A DNA stretch of 64,000 bases, from NCBI RefSeq assembly GCF_000931935.2, contig NZ_AZAC01000002.1, forward strand, positions 62,001 to 126,000, read 5' to 3'. Below are positions 49,613-59,575 of this stretch, piece by piece (the stretch's first letter is position 1; the number at the start of each line of letters is the position of its first letter). Under the pieces are notes generated by a model. It saw nothing but the letters and a program-made list of their open reading frames with translations. It was not told the DNA's origin and did no database searches. The position numbers were made by a program, and so were the translations under genes. Source of the DNA: Dethiosulfatarculus sandiegensis. GTDB taxonomy: Bacteria > Desulfobacterota > Desulfarculia > Desulfarculales > Desulfarculaceae.

Positions 49613-50953
49613 CTACTTGAGGGCTTGGGCAAGTTTCTGGGCCAGCCTTTTCACTCCGATTTTATTTTTGTTGGCTGAGGCGCATATCTCCACCCGGCAG
49701 GAATCGTCCCCTTTGGGAATAACCCTGATCCACATTTTTTTGTGCGAGCTGTAGAAGGTGACAAAAAAACCCAAAACCATCAGAGTACAGCCCACCCATA
49801 TGAACCAGACGCCGGGATCGTATTTTACCGAAAACCCGCTGTAAGGAGCGGTTTTGGCTTCGACAATATCGAATTCAACCGGTCCCTTCGAGGGCATGCC
49901 CTTGCCCTTGAAGGCGGGCAATACCACGGGTTTTTCATTGTTTCCGGGAAGATAGGCAATGCGGGCAAAGGGGCCCGAGTACATTTTGCCCATATGAATA
50001 TGCTTTCTGAACTCCATCACCCCGGCCTTGCCCCCACCGGGCAGGTCGGTCCATCTTCTGTGCAGGAGGCTGACTTCTTGGGTCTTGCCGTCTCGGGTGA
50101 ATTTGACCAGAAGCTTTTGGGGAGACTCTCCTATGGTGGAGAGGTAGAAAACAATACCCTCGAATTCAGCCGGATGGTTGACCCTGAGTACGGCGTTTGC
50201 CGCCTCTTGGTCTTTTTTTAAAAAGGTCACGTCCGAGCGATATTCACTCGGCATGTTCTTGTGTTTCTGATAATAAGTGGTCTGGGTTTTATCGAGCCGC
50301 ACTGAAAAACCAAGCTTGTGGGGTTTGCCGTTATTCAGGGAGATGCTCGATACCGTCGCGCCCTGGCTTATGTTGACCCGGCCGGAAAAGCCCCAGATGC
50401 TTCCCACCACCGCACCGGCGAAGATAATCAGAATGCTGAAATGCACCCCATATACGCCAAACCTGGACCAGGCTCCTTTTTGGGCAAAAAGCAACCGGGC
50501 CTGGTCTTCGGGCCGGGTGTTTTGAAAAACCTTGCCCAGCTTGACCTTGAGCAGGGCGGCAGCCTTTTCCGCAGTCTCCTGCGCTCCCGCCTCTATGCTT
50601 AAAGTTTCATCTGCCTTACGCTTGCGGTTGATCTCTTCATTGGGATCTTTTTTTATTATTTTAAGTGTTTTGGGTAGACGGTCCAGGGAACAAACCACCA
50701 GGTTGGCTCCTAATGCGGCCATAAGGGTGAGAAACCAGCTGGTGTGGTACATGTCATCCAAGCCGAGCGCCAGGATGAATCCGCCGTGGGCTTGCCCAAA
50801 GTGGTTGATATAGACTGAGGCGTGCTCATTCTGGGGGATGACGGTTCCCAGAATCGACATGGCCGCCAGAATCAAAAGCAGAAAGAAGCTCAGTTTGACT
50901 GAGGCCAGAAAGTTCCAGAATTTTTGCATGGCAGATGAATTTTTGCCTTTCAC
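49613..50953 (-). CDS. resB: Cytochrome c biogenesis protein ResB (Ccs1)
   Basis: A 446-residue membrane protein. It opens MQKFWNFLASVKLSFFLLLILAAMSILGTVIPQNE after a short leader, the ResB hallmark. Further segments are TSWFLTLMAALGANLVVCSLDRLP, GVYGVHFSILIIFAGAVVGSIWGF and the C-terminal WFIWVGCTLMVLGFFVTFYSSHKKMW. A large periplasmic domain lies between them. It works with CcsB to deliver haem to apocytochrome c. The start is GTG at 50953, 5 bases after AAGGAA; the TTG at 50956 is too close to it. Confidence 0.93.
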   Translation of the reverse strand: MKGKNSSAMQKFWNFLASVKLSFFLLLILAAMSILGTVIPQNEHASVYINHFGQAHGGFILALGLDDMYHTSWFLTLMAALGANLVVCSLDRLPKTLKIIKKDPNEEINRKRKADETLSIEAGAQETAEKAAALLKVKLGKVFQNTRPEDQARLLFAQKGAWSRFGVYGVHFSILIIFAGAVVGSIWGFSGRVNISQGATVSSISLNNGKPHKLGFSVRLDKTQTTYYQKHKNMPSEYRSDVTFLKKDQEAANAVLRVNHPAEFEGIVFYLSTIGESPQKLLVKFTRDGKTQEVSLLHRRWTDLPGGGKAGVMEFRKHIHMGKMYSGPFARIAYLPGNNEKPVVLPAFKGKGMPSKGPVEFDIVEAKTAPYSGFSVKYDPGVWFIWVGCTLMVLGFFVTFYSSHKKMWIRVIPKGDDSCRVEICASANKNKIGVKRLAQKLAQALK

Positions 50954-51310
50954 CAAGATTCCTTATGACCCTTTAGACAGGTTGAAGGCAAAGGCCTGTC
51001 CCAATAGCTGAAGAAAAACCCTACCATGGAGCTTTCAATATGGCAAGGCAGGGGCCTGTATAAGTCAGGCATTTCAGCTTGCTGACAAAGTCTGCCTTTA
51101 ATACGGCGTATGCCGCTTGGCAAGGACTCGGCTTTTTGCCAAGCGGCTTAACACACACCTTGAGAACGCCTTACGGGTTCACAGGCCGTTTTATACACCA
51201 ATCCGAAAAACAAAGGTCTTTGGGCGCCCTAAGCAGGAGCCGCTTAAGCCGGCGCCCTTGGTTCGCAGACAGATTGCCTGGAGCCGGCCCGGGAACAGAT
51301 CCCTGTTTTT
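50954..51310. other. Gene-free region with partial repeat copy D
   Basis: A 357-base spacer between resB and the 3' end of kdsD. It contains the degenerate repeat copy at 51076-51147. No gene is seen; two forward frames from 51079 and 51117 run through the repeat. Confidence 0.5.
51076..51147 (-). repeat. Multi-hairpin intergenic repeat, copy D (reverse, partial)
   Basis: Read on the minus strand it starts GCCGCTTGGCAA...TTGCCAAGCGGC, a 12-bp stem (51112-51123 with 51136-51147). It ends GACTTTGTCAGCAAGCT (51076-51092), identical to the end of copies B and C. Against stem S3 of copy B, one A-T pair is replaced by G-C with both sides changed. The left arm of S4 is lost. It lies about 163 bases beyond the 3' end of kdsD. 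Confidence 0.65.
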
Positions 51311-52300
51311 TCAGTCCCTGTAGGTAAGGGAATTGAAGCTTACCTGACCACGTCCCAGAAGATCGTGCAGGTGGACAATGCCCAAGAGCTTGTCTTCGTG
51401 GTCCACAATCGGGAGCGCGCTGATCAGTTTCTCTTCCATAAGGTGCAGGGCGTCTGCTGCCATGGTTTCCGGATGCAGGCGGAAGGGGTCTGCGGTCATA
51501 ACTTCGTAGACCATGGTGTTTTCCACAGTGCCGCCGGATAAGATCAGCCTGCGCAGGTCGCCGTCCGTAAAGATGCCCTTGAGATAGCCTTGATCCTGAA
51601 TCAGCACAGTGCCGATATCACCTTTGTCCATGATTTTGATGGCTTGGGTCAGGTGATCATTGGGCCCGGCTGTGGGAGAGCTGGCCATGGGCTCCATCAC
51701 CTGGCTCACCTTGAGGCTGAGCCGGTCGCCGAGATGGCCGCCGGGATGCCTGCGTCGGAAGTCCTCGGCATTAAAGCGCCGTTTTTCAATCAAAACAACG
51801 CTTAAGGCGTCTCCCATGGCCAATGTGGCGGTGGTGCTGGTGGTGGGGGCCAGGCCCAGGGGGCAGGCTTCCCGCTCCACATGGCAATCCAGAACCGCGT
51901 CCGCGACCCTGGCCAGGGTGGAGTGGGTGTTTCCGGTGAGCGCCACGATTTTTGCCCCGCCGTCTTTGAGAGCCGGAATGAGATCCAAAAGTTCGGCGGT
52001 CTCGCCGCTGTTGGAAAGGGCTAAAATTACGTCGTTTTTATCCACCATGCCCAAGTCGCCGTGCAGGGCTTCCACTGGATGCAGAAAAAGGCTGGTGGTG
52101 CCGGTGCTGTTTAAGGTGGCCATGATTTTTCTGGCCACAATACCGCTTTTGCCGATGCCTGTGGTTATTACCTTGCCCTGGGACTCAAGGATCATTTCCG
52201 TTGCCTTGATAAAGTCCGGGCCCAGGCGGTCGATAAGCCCTCTTACGCCGTCAGCCTCAATGGTGAGGACGTTGCGGGCGGTTGCCAATATATCGGTCAA
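51311..52300 (-). CDS. kdsD: Arabinose-5-phosphate isomerase
   Basis: Converts ribulose 5-phosphate to arabinose 5-phosphate, the first step of Kdo synthesis for LPS (KpsF/GutQ/KdsD family). The N-terminal SIS domain has VITTGIGKSGIVARKIMATLNSTGT, FLHPVEALHGDLGM and ALSNSGETAELLDL. Two CBS domains follow (about residues 205-325: DKGDIGTVLIQDQGYLKGIFTDGDLRRL and ISALPIVDHEDKLLGIVHLHDLL). The length is 329 residues, normal. Its ATG abuts the purF stop codon. The waaA gene 7 kb upstream in the same direction acts later in the same LPS pathway. Confidence 0.94.
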   Translation of the reverse strand: MTDILATARNVLTIEADGVRGLIDRLGPDFIKATEMILESQGKVITTGIGKSGIVARKIMATLNSTGTTSLFLHPVEALHGDLGMVDKNDVILALSNSGETAELLDLIPALKDGGAKIVALTGNTHSTLARVADAVLDCHVEREACPLGLAPTTSTTATLAMGDALSVVLIEKRRFNAEDFRRRHPGGHLGDRLSLKVSQVMEPMASSPTAGPNDHLTQAIKIMDKGDIGTVLIQDQGYLKGIFTDGDLRRLILSGGTVENTMVYEVMTADPFRLHPETMAADALHLMEEKLISALPIVDHEDKLLGIVHLHDLLGRGQVSFNSLTYRD

Positions 52301-53725
52301 TTATTTCTCCAAACAGAATTTGCCTTGGTTTTCACCAACCGGCACAGGGTATTTACCGTCAAAACAGGCGGTGCAGAAGCCCCCGTGATCGGTTCGGCTG
52401 CTCTCCAGAAGTCCTTCCAGAGAGAGATAGTTCAGTGAATCAAGTCCCAGCAGGGTTGCGATTTCGTCTACACTGTGCTTGCTGGCTATGAGTTCACCCT
52501 TGGTGGAAAAGTCTATGCCATAGTGGCAGGGGAAGCGGTGGGGAGGACAGGAAACCACCATGTGAACCTCGGTGGCTCCTGCGTCGCGGATGTTTTTGAC
52601 CCTGCCCACTGTGGTGGTGCCCCGGATAATGGAGTCCTCCACAATGATCACCTTTTTACCTTTGATCAACTCGCGCACCGGGTTAAGTTTCACCCTCACC
52701 CCAAAGCTGCGCATATCCTGGGTGGGCTGGATAAAGGTGCGCCCCACATAGTGGTTTCTTATCATGCCCATCTCAAAAGGCAGGTTGCTGGCCGCCGCGA
52801 AACCCAGGGCGGCGTAGTTGCCGCTGTCCGGAAAGGGCATCACCAGATCACCTTTCAGGTGGGGATATTCCTTGGCCAGCTGGGCCCCCTGACGCTTGCG
52901 CACTTCATAGACCGTCTGATCATAGACCACGGAGTCCGGCCTGGCGAAATACACAAACTCGAAAATACACTGCCGGGTGGGCTTTTGGGGGAAGGGTTTG
53001 ACGCTTCTCAAGCCCTTTTTATTTATAAAGACCACCTCGCCCGGTTCAACCTGGCGCAGGTAGGTGGCGTCGATAAGGTCCAGGGCGCAGGTTTCGCTGG
53101 CCACCACATAGCCGCCGCCCTCCAAAACGCCTATGCACAAAGGGCGCAGGCCGTGGGGGTCTCTTGCCGCCACCAGGGTGTCTTCGGTCATGAACAAAAA
53201 GCCAAAGGCGCCTTGCAGCTGCTTTAAGGAGTCGACCAGGCCGTCTTCAAAGCCCATATGGATATTCCTGGTCAAAAGATGCATCACCACTTCCGAGTCC
53301 ATGGTGGTCTGGAAGATGCTGCCTTCCCTTTCCAGGCGTCTTTTCAGCTCGGCTGCGTTGACCAGGTTGCCGTTATGGCCCAGACATACGGTATGCCCGG
53401 CAAAGTGGATAATAAAAGGCTGCACATTGGCCAGCACCGAGGAGCCGGTGGTGGAGTAGCGCACATGCCCACAGGCAACGTGGCCCTTGAGACGATTCAG
53501 ATCCCTTTCCTGGAATACGTCCGGCACCAGGCCCATGCCTCTTTTTTCAGTGACGTTTTCTCCGTCGGATACAGCTATGCCGGCAGATTCCTGCCCGCGG
53601 TGCTGCAGGGCGTAAAGGCCGTAGTAGGTGAGTCTGGCCGCATCCTGGTGGCCGAAAACCCCAAAGATTCCACAGTATTCTTTGGGGCTGTCATATGAAG
53701 ACTCTTCTTTAAGAAGATTGCACAT
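52301..53725 (-). CDS. purF: Amidophosphoribosyltransferase
   Basis: First enzyme of purine synthesis, making phosphoribosylamine from PRPP and glutamine. The glutaminase nucleophile is Cys18 in KEYCGIFGVFG, exposed after removal of a 17-residue propeptide. LQHRGQESAGI and the PRPP loop VIIVEDSIIRGTT mark the two domains. The C-terminal CTAC with other Cys (RQCIFEF, VSCPPHRFPCHYG) fits the Bacillus-type enzyme with a [4Fe-4S] cluster and oxygen sensitivity. The length is 474 residues. kdsD starts immediately after the stop codon. Confidence 0.96.
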   Translation of the reverse strand: MCNLLKEESSYDSPKEYCGIFGVFGHQDAARLTYYGLYALQHRGQESAGIAVSDGENVTEKRGMGLVPDVFQERDLNRLKGHVACGHVRYSTTGSSVLANVQPFIIHFAGHTVCLGHNGNLVNAAELKRRLEREGSIFQTTMDSEVVMHLLTRNIHMGFEDGLVDSLKQLQGAFGFLFMTEDTLVAARDPHGLRPLCIGVLEGGGYVVASETCALDLIDATYLRQVEPGEVVFINKKGLRSVKPFPQKPTRQCIFEFVYFARPDSVVYDQTVYEVRKRQGAQLAKEYPHLKGDLVMPFPDSGNYAALGFAAASNLPFEMGMIRNHYVGRTFIQPTQDMRSFGVRVKLNPVRELIKGKKVIIVEDSIIRGTTTVGRVKNIRDAGATEVHMVVSCPPHRFPCHYGIDFSTKGELIASKHSVDEIATLLGLDSLNYLSLEGLLESSRTDHGGFCTACFDGKYPVPVGENQGKFCLEK

Positions 53726-53884
53726 AGTCTTTCCTGTAAAAAACGGTGGCTTTTATAAAATGAGAAAAAACTCGTTTTCGCCACCAAAATAATCACCAAA
53801 AGCTCAAGAGTCCAGTTATTACTGGATGCACGGCTTGGTTTTTCCGGGTGGAGCCCAAAAAACTATTCAGGTTTTTATTATCCA

Positions 53885-56800
53885 TTATCCGTCACTTTGG
53901 TAATCCTGCAAGGCCGTTACACTCAGGTTGTCGCTTTTGATAAGCGCCTCCACCGCCTGCACCGTGGCCTCGGCCGCAGACATGTTGGTCACATAGGGGA
54001 GGCCTCTTTCCACCGCGGTGCGCCTGATATTATAGGCGTCTTTATGAGGGTCCTTGCCGCCGGGGGTGTTGATGACCAGATCCACCTGGCGGTTGATCAT
54101 CAAGTCCACCACATGAGGCCTTTGGCCGTCGCTGACCTTGTAGACCGGCATGCAGGGGATGCCCTGGTTGAATAAAAGCTCCGCAGTGCCCTTGGTGGCC
54201 AAAATGGTAAAGCCCAGGCGGTGAAACTGGGTGGCCAAAGGCGCTAACTTTGGTTTATCCGCATCTTTTACACTTAAAAAGACATGTCCGCCGATGGGGA
54301 GCTTTTGGCCTGCTGCGATCTGGCTCTTGGCAAAGGCCATGCCCAGGTCTGAATCTATGCCCATGACCTCGCCGGTGGAGCGCATTTCCGGTCCCAGGAC
54401 CGGGTCCACGCCGGTGAAGCGCACAAAGGGGAAGACCGCTTCTTTTACCGAAATGTGTTTGGGCCAGGGAGTCTCGGTTATTTTCTGTTCGGCAAGGCTC
54501 AAGCCGGTCATGACCTTGGTGGCCACCTTGGCCCAGGGCACGCCCGTGGCCTTGGAGACAAAGGGAACCGTGCGGCTGGCCCTGGGGTTTACCTCCAGGA
54601 GGTAGAGCAGCTCGTCCTTAATGGCGAATTGGATGTTCATAAGCCCCTTGACCCCCAGCTCAAAGGCCAGATCCCGGGTGGCTTTTTTGATCTCTTCCAC
54701 CATGTCGGGCTTCAGGTTATGGGGAGGCAGCACACAGGCCGAGTCGCCGGAGTGAACCCCGGCTTCCTCGATGTGCTCCATGATTCCGGCCACCACGCAG
54801 TCTGTGCCGTCACTCACCGCGTCCACATCGATTTCCACTGCGTCTTCCAGGAATTTATCTATCAGGACCGGGTGGTCGCCGCTTACCTGAACCGCGGTGT
54901 GCATGTAGCGAACCAGGGATTTCTGGTCAAAGACTATCTCCATGGCCCGGCCGCCAAGTACATAAGAGGGGCGCACCACCACCGGATAACCTATGCGTTC
55001 GGCGATCGTTACTGCCTGATCTTCGCTGAAGGCGGTGCCGTTATCCGGCTGCCTTAAGCCCAACATCTTCAAAAGTTCGCTGAACCGGTCCCTGTCCTCG
55101 GCCCGGTCAATGGCATCCGGGGAGGTGCCCAGGATGGGGGCGCCTGTCTTTTCCAGGGGCACCGCCAGGTTCAAGGGTGTCTGGCCTCCGAACTGGACTA
55201 TGATGCCGTCGGGCTTTTCGCTTTCTATGATGTTAAGCACGTCTTCAATGGTAAGGGGCTCGAAATAGAGCTTGTCGCTGGTGTCATAGTCCGTGGAGAC
55301 GGTCTCCGGGTTTGAGTTGACCATGATTGACTCGATGCCCAGTTCGGCCAGGGCAAAGGAGGCGTGCACGCAGCAGTAGTCAAACTCGATCCCCTGGCCT
55401 ATGCGGTTGGGGCCGCCGCCCAGGATCATCACCTTTTTCTTGCTGTTCGGGCGGCATTCGTCTTCCGACTCATAGGTGGAATAAAAATAAGGTGTATAGG
55501 CCTCGAATTCCGCCGCGCAGGTGTCGACCAGCTTGAAGGTGTGATTGATCTGAAGTTCTTTACGGCGCGAGCGCACGGCCGAAGCTTCGCAGCCCAGGGC
55601 CATGGCAAGCTGCTGATCCGAAAAACCCCATTCCTTGGCCTGGCGGAGCGTCTCTTCGGAAAGGCCTTCAAGCCCCAGTTCAGCTCCTGTCCGTTCCAGC
55701 TCGGATTGAAACTCCACCAGTTTTTCAATGTGATACAAGAACCAGGGGTCAATTCCCGTAAGCCTGTGGATCTCATCGGCCCCCATCCCTTGTTTCAAGG
55801 CCACGGCCACCCAGAAGATGCGCAGGCTGTTGGGGGTGGTGAGTTTTTGGTGCAGGTTGTTGAAATCTTGAGGGTCTTTGCCGTCGCCCAAAAGCCCGGC
55901 CCGGTCAATTTCCAGACCGCGCAGGGCCTTTTGCAGGGATTCCTTGAAGGTGCGGCCAATGGCCATGGTTTCGCCTACGGATTTCATGGCCGTGCCCAGG
56001 ATGTCCTCTGCGCCGGGGAATTTTTCAAAGGCCCAGCGTGGGGCCTTTACCACGCAATAGTCGATAGTGGGCTCAAAGCTGGCCATGGTCTCACGGGTGA
56101 TGTCATTGGCCAATTCATCCAAGGTGTAGCCAATGGCCAGCTTGGCGGCCAGTTTGGCAATGGGGAAGCCGGTGGCCTTGCTGGCCAGGGCGGAGGAGCG
56201 GCTGACCCTGGGGTTCATCTCAATCACCACCAGCTCGCCGTCTGCCGGGTTTACCGCAAACTGCACATTGCTGCCGCCTGTCTCAACCCCGATCTCGCGC
56301 ATGATGGCGATGGCCGCGTCCCTCATCTTTTGGTATTCGCGGTCGGTCAGGGTCTGGGCCGGGGCCACGGTGATGCTGTCGCCGGTGTGAATGCCCATGG
56401 GGTCCAAGTTTTCAATGGAACAGACAATCACCACATTGTCGTTTTTGTCCCGCATCACCTCCAGCTCAAATTCCTTCCACCCCAAGATGGATTCCTCCAC
56501 CATGACCTCTGTGGTTAGGGAGGCGTCAAGGCCCTGGGAGGCTATATTTTCCAAGTCTTCCATGTTATAGACCACACCGCCGCCGGTGCCGCCCAGAGTG
56601 AAGGCGGGACGCACCACCAGGGGGAAGCCCAGATCAGCGCCTGCCTGCCGCACATCTTCCAGGTTGCGGCAGATGGCGCTTTGGGGCACCCTGAGGCCGA
56701 TATTTTCCATGGCCTTGCGGAAAAGTTCGCGGCTTTCCGCCTTTTGTATGACCGCGGGCGAGGCCCCGATCATCTCCACACCGAGTCTTTCCAAAAGTCC

Positions 56801-57115
56801 GGTTTCAGCCACCTGCAGAGCGGTGTTCAGGGCTGTCTGGCCCCCCAAGGTGGGCAAAAGCGCGTCGGGCCGCTCTTTTTTCAGGACTTCGGCCACAAAT
56901 TCGGGAGTAATGGGTTCCACATAGGTGCGGTGGGCCATCTCAGGGTCGGTCATGATGGTGGCCGGGTTGGAGTTGATCAATACAACCTCAATCCCTTCCT
57001 CCTTAAGCGCCTTGACCGCCTGTACGCCGGAGTAGTCAAATTCGCAGGCCTGGGAAATGACAATGGGCCCGCTGCCGATGATCATGATTTTTTTGAGGTC
57101 TTCGCGTTTAGGCAT
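53885..57115 (-). CDS. carB: Carbamoyl-phosphate synthase large subunit
   Basis: A 1076-residue ATP-grasp enzyme that makes carbamoyl phosphate from bicarbonate, ammonia and two ATP, for pyrimidine and arginine synthesis. Two homologous halves are visible, each beginning with a nucleotide-binding strand ([23 protein letters not shown] and [22 protein letters not shown]). The C-terminal allosteric domain has [21 protein letters not shown]. Full length. It lies 56 bases after carA. The two subunits channel ammonia from CarA. Confidence 0.97.
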   Translation of the reverse strand: MPKREDLKKIMIIGSGPIVISQACEFDYSGVQAVKALKEEGIEVVLINSNPATIMTDPEMAHRTYVEPITPEFVAEVLKKERPDALLPTLGGQTALNTALQVAETGLLERLGVEMIGASPAVIQKAESRELFRKAMENIGLRVPQSAICRNLEDVRQAGADLGFPLVVRPAFTLGGTGGGVVYNMEDLENIASQGLDASLTTEVMVEESILGWKEFELEVMRDKNDNVVIVCSIENLDPMGIHTGDSITVAPAQTLTDREYQKMRDAAIAIMREIGVETGGSNVQFAVNPADGELVVIEMNPRVSRSSALASKATGFPIAKLAAKLAIGYTLDELANDITRETMASFEPTIDYCVVKAPRWAFEKFPGAEDILGTAMKSVGETMAIGRTFKESLQKALRGLEIDRAGLLGDGKDPQDFNNLHQKLTTPNSLRIFWVAVALKQGMGADEIHRLTGIDPWFLYHIEKLVEFQSELERTGAELGLEGLSEETLRQAKEWGFSDQQLAMALGCEASAVRSRRKELQINHTFKLVDTCAAEFEAYTPYFYSTYESEDECRPNSKKKVMILGGGPNRIGQGIEFDYCCVHASFALAELGIESIMVNSNPETVSTDYDTSDKLYFEPLTIEDVLNIIESEKPDGIIVQFGGQTPLNLAVPLEKTGAPILGTSPDAIDRAEDRDRFSELLKMLGLRQPDNGTAFSEDQAVTIAERIGYPVVVRPSYVLGGRAMEIVFDQKSLVRYMHTAVQVSGDHPVLIDKFLEDAVEIDVDAVSDGTDCVVAGIMEHIEEAGVHSGDSACVLPPHNLKPDMVEEIKKATRDLAFELGVKGLMNIQFAIKDELLYLLEVNPRASRTVPFVSKATGVPWAKVATKVMTGLSLAEQKITETPWPKHISVKEAVFPFVRFTGVDPVLGPEMRSTGEVMGIDSDLGMAFAKSQIAAGQKLPIGGHVFLSVKDADKPKLAPLATQFHRLGFTILATKGTAELLFNQGIPCMPVYKVSDGQRPHVVDLMINRQVDLVINTPGGKDPHKDAYNIRRTAVERGLPYVTNMSAAEATVQAVEALIKSDNLSVTALQDYQSDG

Positions 57116-57171
57116 AACTCAACACTTGCCTTCAGGGTTTTTGACAAAATTTTGTCCTGTTAGCGCCTTTT

Positions 57172-58344
57172 TCAGGCTGCATCCACCACAGGCGGCTTGC
57201 CGGTCCGCATCATTTTTCGGAAGCGGTCAAATAAATAGTCTGAATCATGGGGGCCCGGGCTGGCTTCGGGGTGATATTGCACGCAGAAGACCGGCAACTC
57301 TTTGTGACAGAGCCCTTCCAGGGTGTGGTCATTGAGATTAAGGTGGCTCACCATGACATCCGGGTCGGTAATGGTTTTAGCATCCACGCAAAACCCATGG
57401 TTCTGACTAGTGATTTCCACCTTGCCGGTGGCCAGGTCCTTGACCGGCTGGTTTGCCCCCCGGTGTCCGAATTTGAGTTTGAATGTGCTTCCCCCCAGGG
57501 CCTGGCCGATCATCTGATGCCCCAGGCAGATGCCGAAGATGGGGGTTTTGCCCATGAGCTGTTTTACGGTTTCCACCACATAGGTCACTGCTGCGGGATC
57601 ACCGGGGCCGTTGCTGAGAAACACGCCATCGGGCTCAAGGGCGAGAATCTCTTCGGCCCTGGTCTTGGCCGGAACCACCACCAGGTGAAAGTCCCTGTGG
57701 GTCAGCCTTCTCAGGATGTTGAATTTGACCCCGCAGTCAATAACCACCACTTTGGGTTTGGTGCCCGCATCCTTGAAGGCAAATTCCCGGGTGAGTTTTT
57801 CTCCGGGAGCTAGAACCTCTCCTATACGGTTCTCCTCCCAGATATAGGGCCTGGCGCAGGAGACCTCCTGGACCAGGTCCACTCCCACCATTCCCGGCCC
57901 CTGACCCGCCTTTTTCACCAGGCTTTCCGGGTCCAGGTCTTCCGTGGAAAGCACCGCCTGCATGGCGCCTTTGGTGCGCAGGTGCTTGGTGAGCATGCGC
58001 GTGTCCAGGGCCTCCACCCCCATCACCCCGGCCTCTTCCAGGTATTGGGCCAGGCTGGCGGTGGCTCGGAAGTTGCTCGGTAGAGGGCAATATTCCTTGA
58101 CCAGAAATGCGCTCACCTGAACGGCCACGCTCTCCACATCTTCCTGGTTAACCCCGTAGTTGCCGATAAGGGGGTAGGTCATGGTCACCATCTGACCTTT
58201 ATAAGAAGGGTCTGTAAGCACCTCCTGATATCCGGTCATGCTGGTGTTGAAACATACTTCGGCCTTAACCTCCCCGGATCCGGCAAAGGTGCGGCAGGGA
58301 AACAGGGAACCGTCTTCCAAGGCAAGCAGTGCTTTTCTGGCCAT
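57172..58344 (-). CDS. carA: Carbamoyl-phosphate synthase small subunit
   Basis: The glutaminase subunit that feeds ammonia to CarB. The N-terminal domain has [18 protein letters not shown] and [19 protein letters not shown]. The class I amidotransferase part shows [16 protein letters not shown] with nucleophile Cys273 and [12 protein letters not shown] with catalytic His and Glu. I chose the ATG at 58344, preceded by GGAG; the longer frame from 58404 would overlap the next gene upstream. The length is 390 residues. It lies 25 bases after the 401-residue protein gene and may share its message. Confidence 0.96.
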   Translation of the reverse strand: MARKALLALEDGSLFPCRTFAGSGEVKAEVCFNTSMTGYQEVLTDPSYKGQMVTMTYPLIGNYGVNQEDVESVAVQVSAFLVKEYCPLPSNFRATASLAQYLEEAGVMGVEALDTRMLTKHLRTKGAMQAVLSTEDLDPESLVKKAGQGPGMVGVDLVQEVSCARPYIWEENRIGEVLAPGEKLTREFAFKDAGTKPKVVVIDCGVKFNILRRLTHRDFHLVVVPAKTRAEEILALEPDGVFLSNGPGDPAAVTYVVETVKQLMGKTPIFGICLGHQMIGQALGGSTFKLKFGHRGANQPVKDLATGKVEITSQNHGFCVDAKTITDPDVMVSHLNLNDHTLEGLCHKELPVFCVQYHPEASPGPHDSDYLFDRFRKMMRTGKPPVVDAA

Positions 58345-58369
58345 GCTTGAGACTCCTTCAGCCAGTTTA

Positions 58370-59575
58370 TCAGTCAATTTCAGGATTAATGGGCCTGATT
58401 TCATTCACAATATAGGAGCGGATAGCTTCGCCCAGTTCAGTGCCCTGTTTGTAGCTTCTGAAGCCAAGCTCTATCCCCAGGCCACGGGCCACCCGATCCG
58501 CCAAAAGGGGCCAGACTACGCCCAGGTCGCCCAGGACCGGCAAGGAGCCGGGCAGACGGGCAAATCCGCTCATCTCCATACGGAAGGGAACCCCCATGGA
58601 AACAGCCTTGGGTTTTCCCTTGTCAATGGCTTCTCCCACATCCTGGCTCTGCCGTTCTTTTTCCCAGACCTGTTTCAGGGCAGGGTCCAGGTCAATGCGG
58701 ACCAGGGATTTTTCAGCCAGGGTGTAGGTTTGTATGCCCATCTCCCTGGACCAGTGCCCATGACCCGTGTAGAGCTCAAAGGGACCGTCATGGATTTCCT
58801 GGGTCAGGGCAACGCCACTTTCTATTATAAGCCCGGCCTGGGAAAGGGTGTGGGCAATTCTGGAGCAGCGGTTTGTAAGGCATATACTGTCGCCGATGGC
58901 AAGACCCACCTGACCGCTGCCGATGAGCTGGGGCACGGTCACCAGGCAGGGACGCCCCTTTCGGGCGCAGGCCCCCAACATGGTGCGCGGGTCCGCGGCC
59001 AGTCCGGCCACTTCTTCCAAGGGAACCCCCTTGGCCCTGGCCTTGACCTCCAGATGACGGGCCATTTTTTCAATAAAATAACCGGTGGGATAGGCTAGGT
59101 TGCCTGCCACCTTGGTAATTTCGTTGCCCGGGGTCTCGAGATAGCGCCGGTACAGCTCCATGTCCAGGGGCACGTATTTTTGCATCATGGCCAGATCTTG
59201 TTCCGGCGCCAGGGCGGCCTCGACCTTGCCGTCTGTGGGCAACACCTCGGCCGGGTAGCCCAATAAAACTCCATCCACCCTGCGCACCCTTTCCAGGGCT
59301 CCGGCCATTTCGTGGCCCACCACCGCGCTGGAGGTGAGGATGCCGTCCACCAGGTCCAGGCGGACCAGCTCAGCCAAAAGGGTGGTGACTCCTTCGTGCA
59401 CATTGGGGCCGGATCCAGTGGCCACCACAACCTTTTCATTGTTTTTTTTACGTTTTATCCAGGTTTGGGCCGCGTGATCCACTGCCTGGAGGGTTTCTTC
59501 ACTCAGTCTTACTTCAAGCTTTGAAAGATCTTCTGTGTTGACTTGTGGAGGGTTTTTAAAATCCCGGATTTTCAT
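58370..59575 (-). CDS. Unrecognised 401-residue protein, coupled to waaA and carA
   Basis: I do not recognise it with confidence. It has no signal peptide or membrane segment. Prominent segments are [39 protein letters not shown] (about residues 49-94) and [20 protein letters not shown] (about 205-224). [20 protein letters not shown] and [10 protein letters not shown] follow. The order of glycine-rich nucleotide-like motifs is faintly reminiscent of deoxyhypusine-synthase-type or archaeal ornithine-cyclodeaminase-type Rossmann proteins, but I see no matching catalytic Lys. Its ATG overlaps the waaA TGA as ATGA, and carA follows 25 bases later. A metabolic role near carbamoyl phosphate or arginine is possible but unproven. 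Confidence 0.75.
   Translation of the reverse strand: MKIRDFKNPPQVNTEDLSKLEVRLSEETLQAVDHAAQTWIKRKKNNEKVVVATGSGPNVHEGVTTLLAELVRLDLVDGILTSSAVVGHEMAGALERVRRVDGVLLGYPAEVLPTDGKVEAALAPEQDLAMMQKYVPLDMELYRRYLETPGNEITKVAGNLAYPTGYFIEKMARHLEVKARAKGVPLEEVAGLAADPRTMLGACARKGRPCLVTVPQLIGSGQVGLAIGDSICLTNRCSRIAHTLSQAGLIIESGVALTQEIHDGPFELYTGHGHWSREMGIQTYTLAEKSLVRIDLDPALKQVWEKERQSQDVGEAIDKGKPKAVSMGVPFRMEMSGFARLPGSLPVLGDLGVVWPLLADRVARGLGIELGFRSYKQGTELGEAIRSYIVNEIRPINPEID

Noticed and set aside
55364..56518. A 384-residue plus-strand frame inside carB
   Set aside because: carB is complete and conserved on the other strand; the antisense translation shows no known domain.
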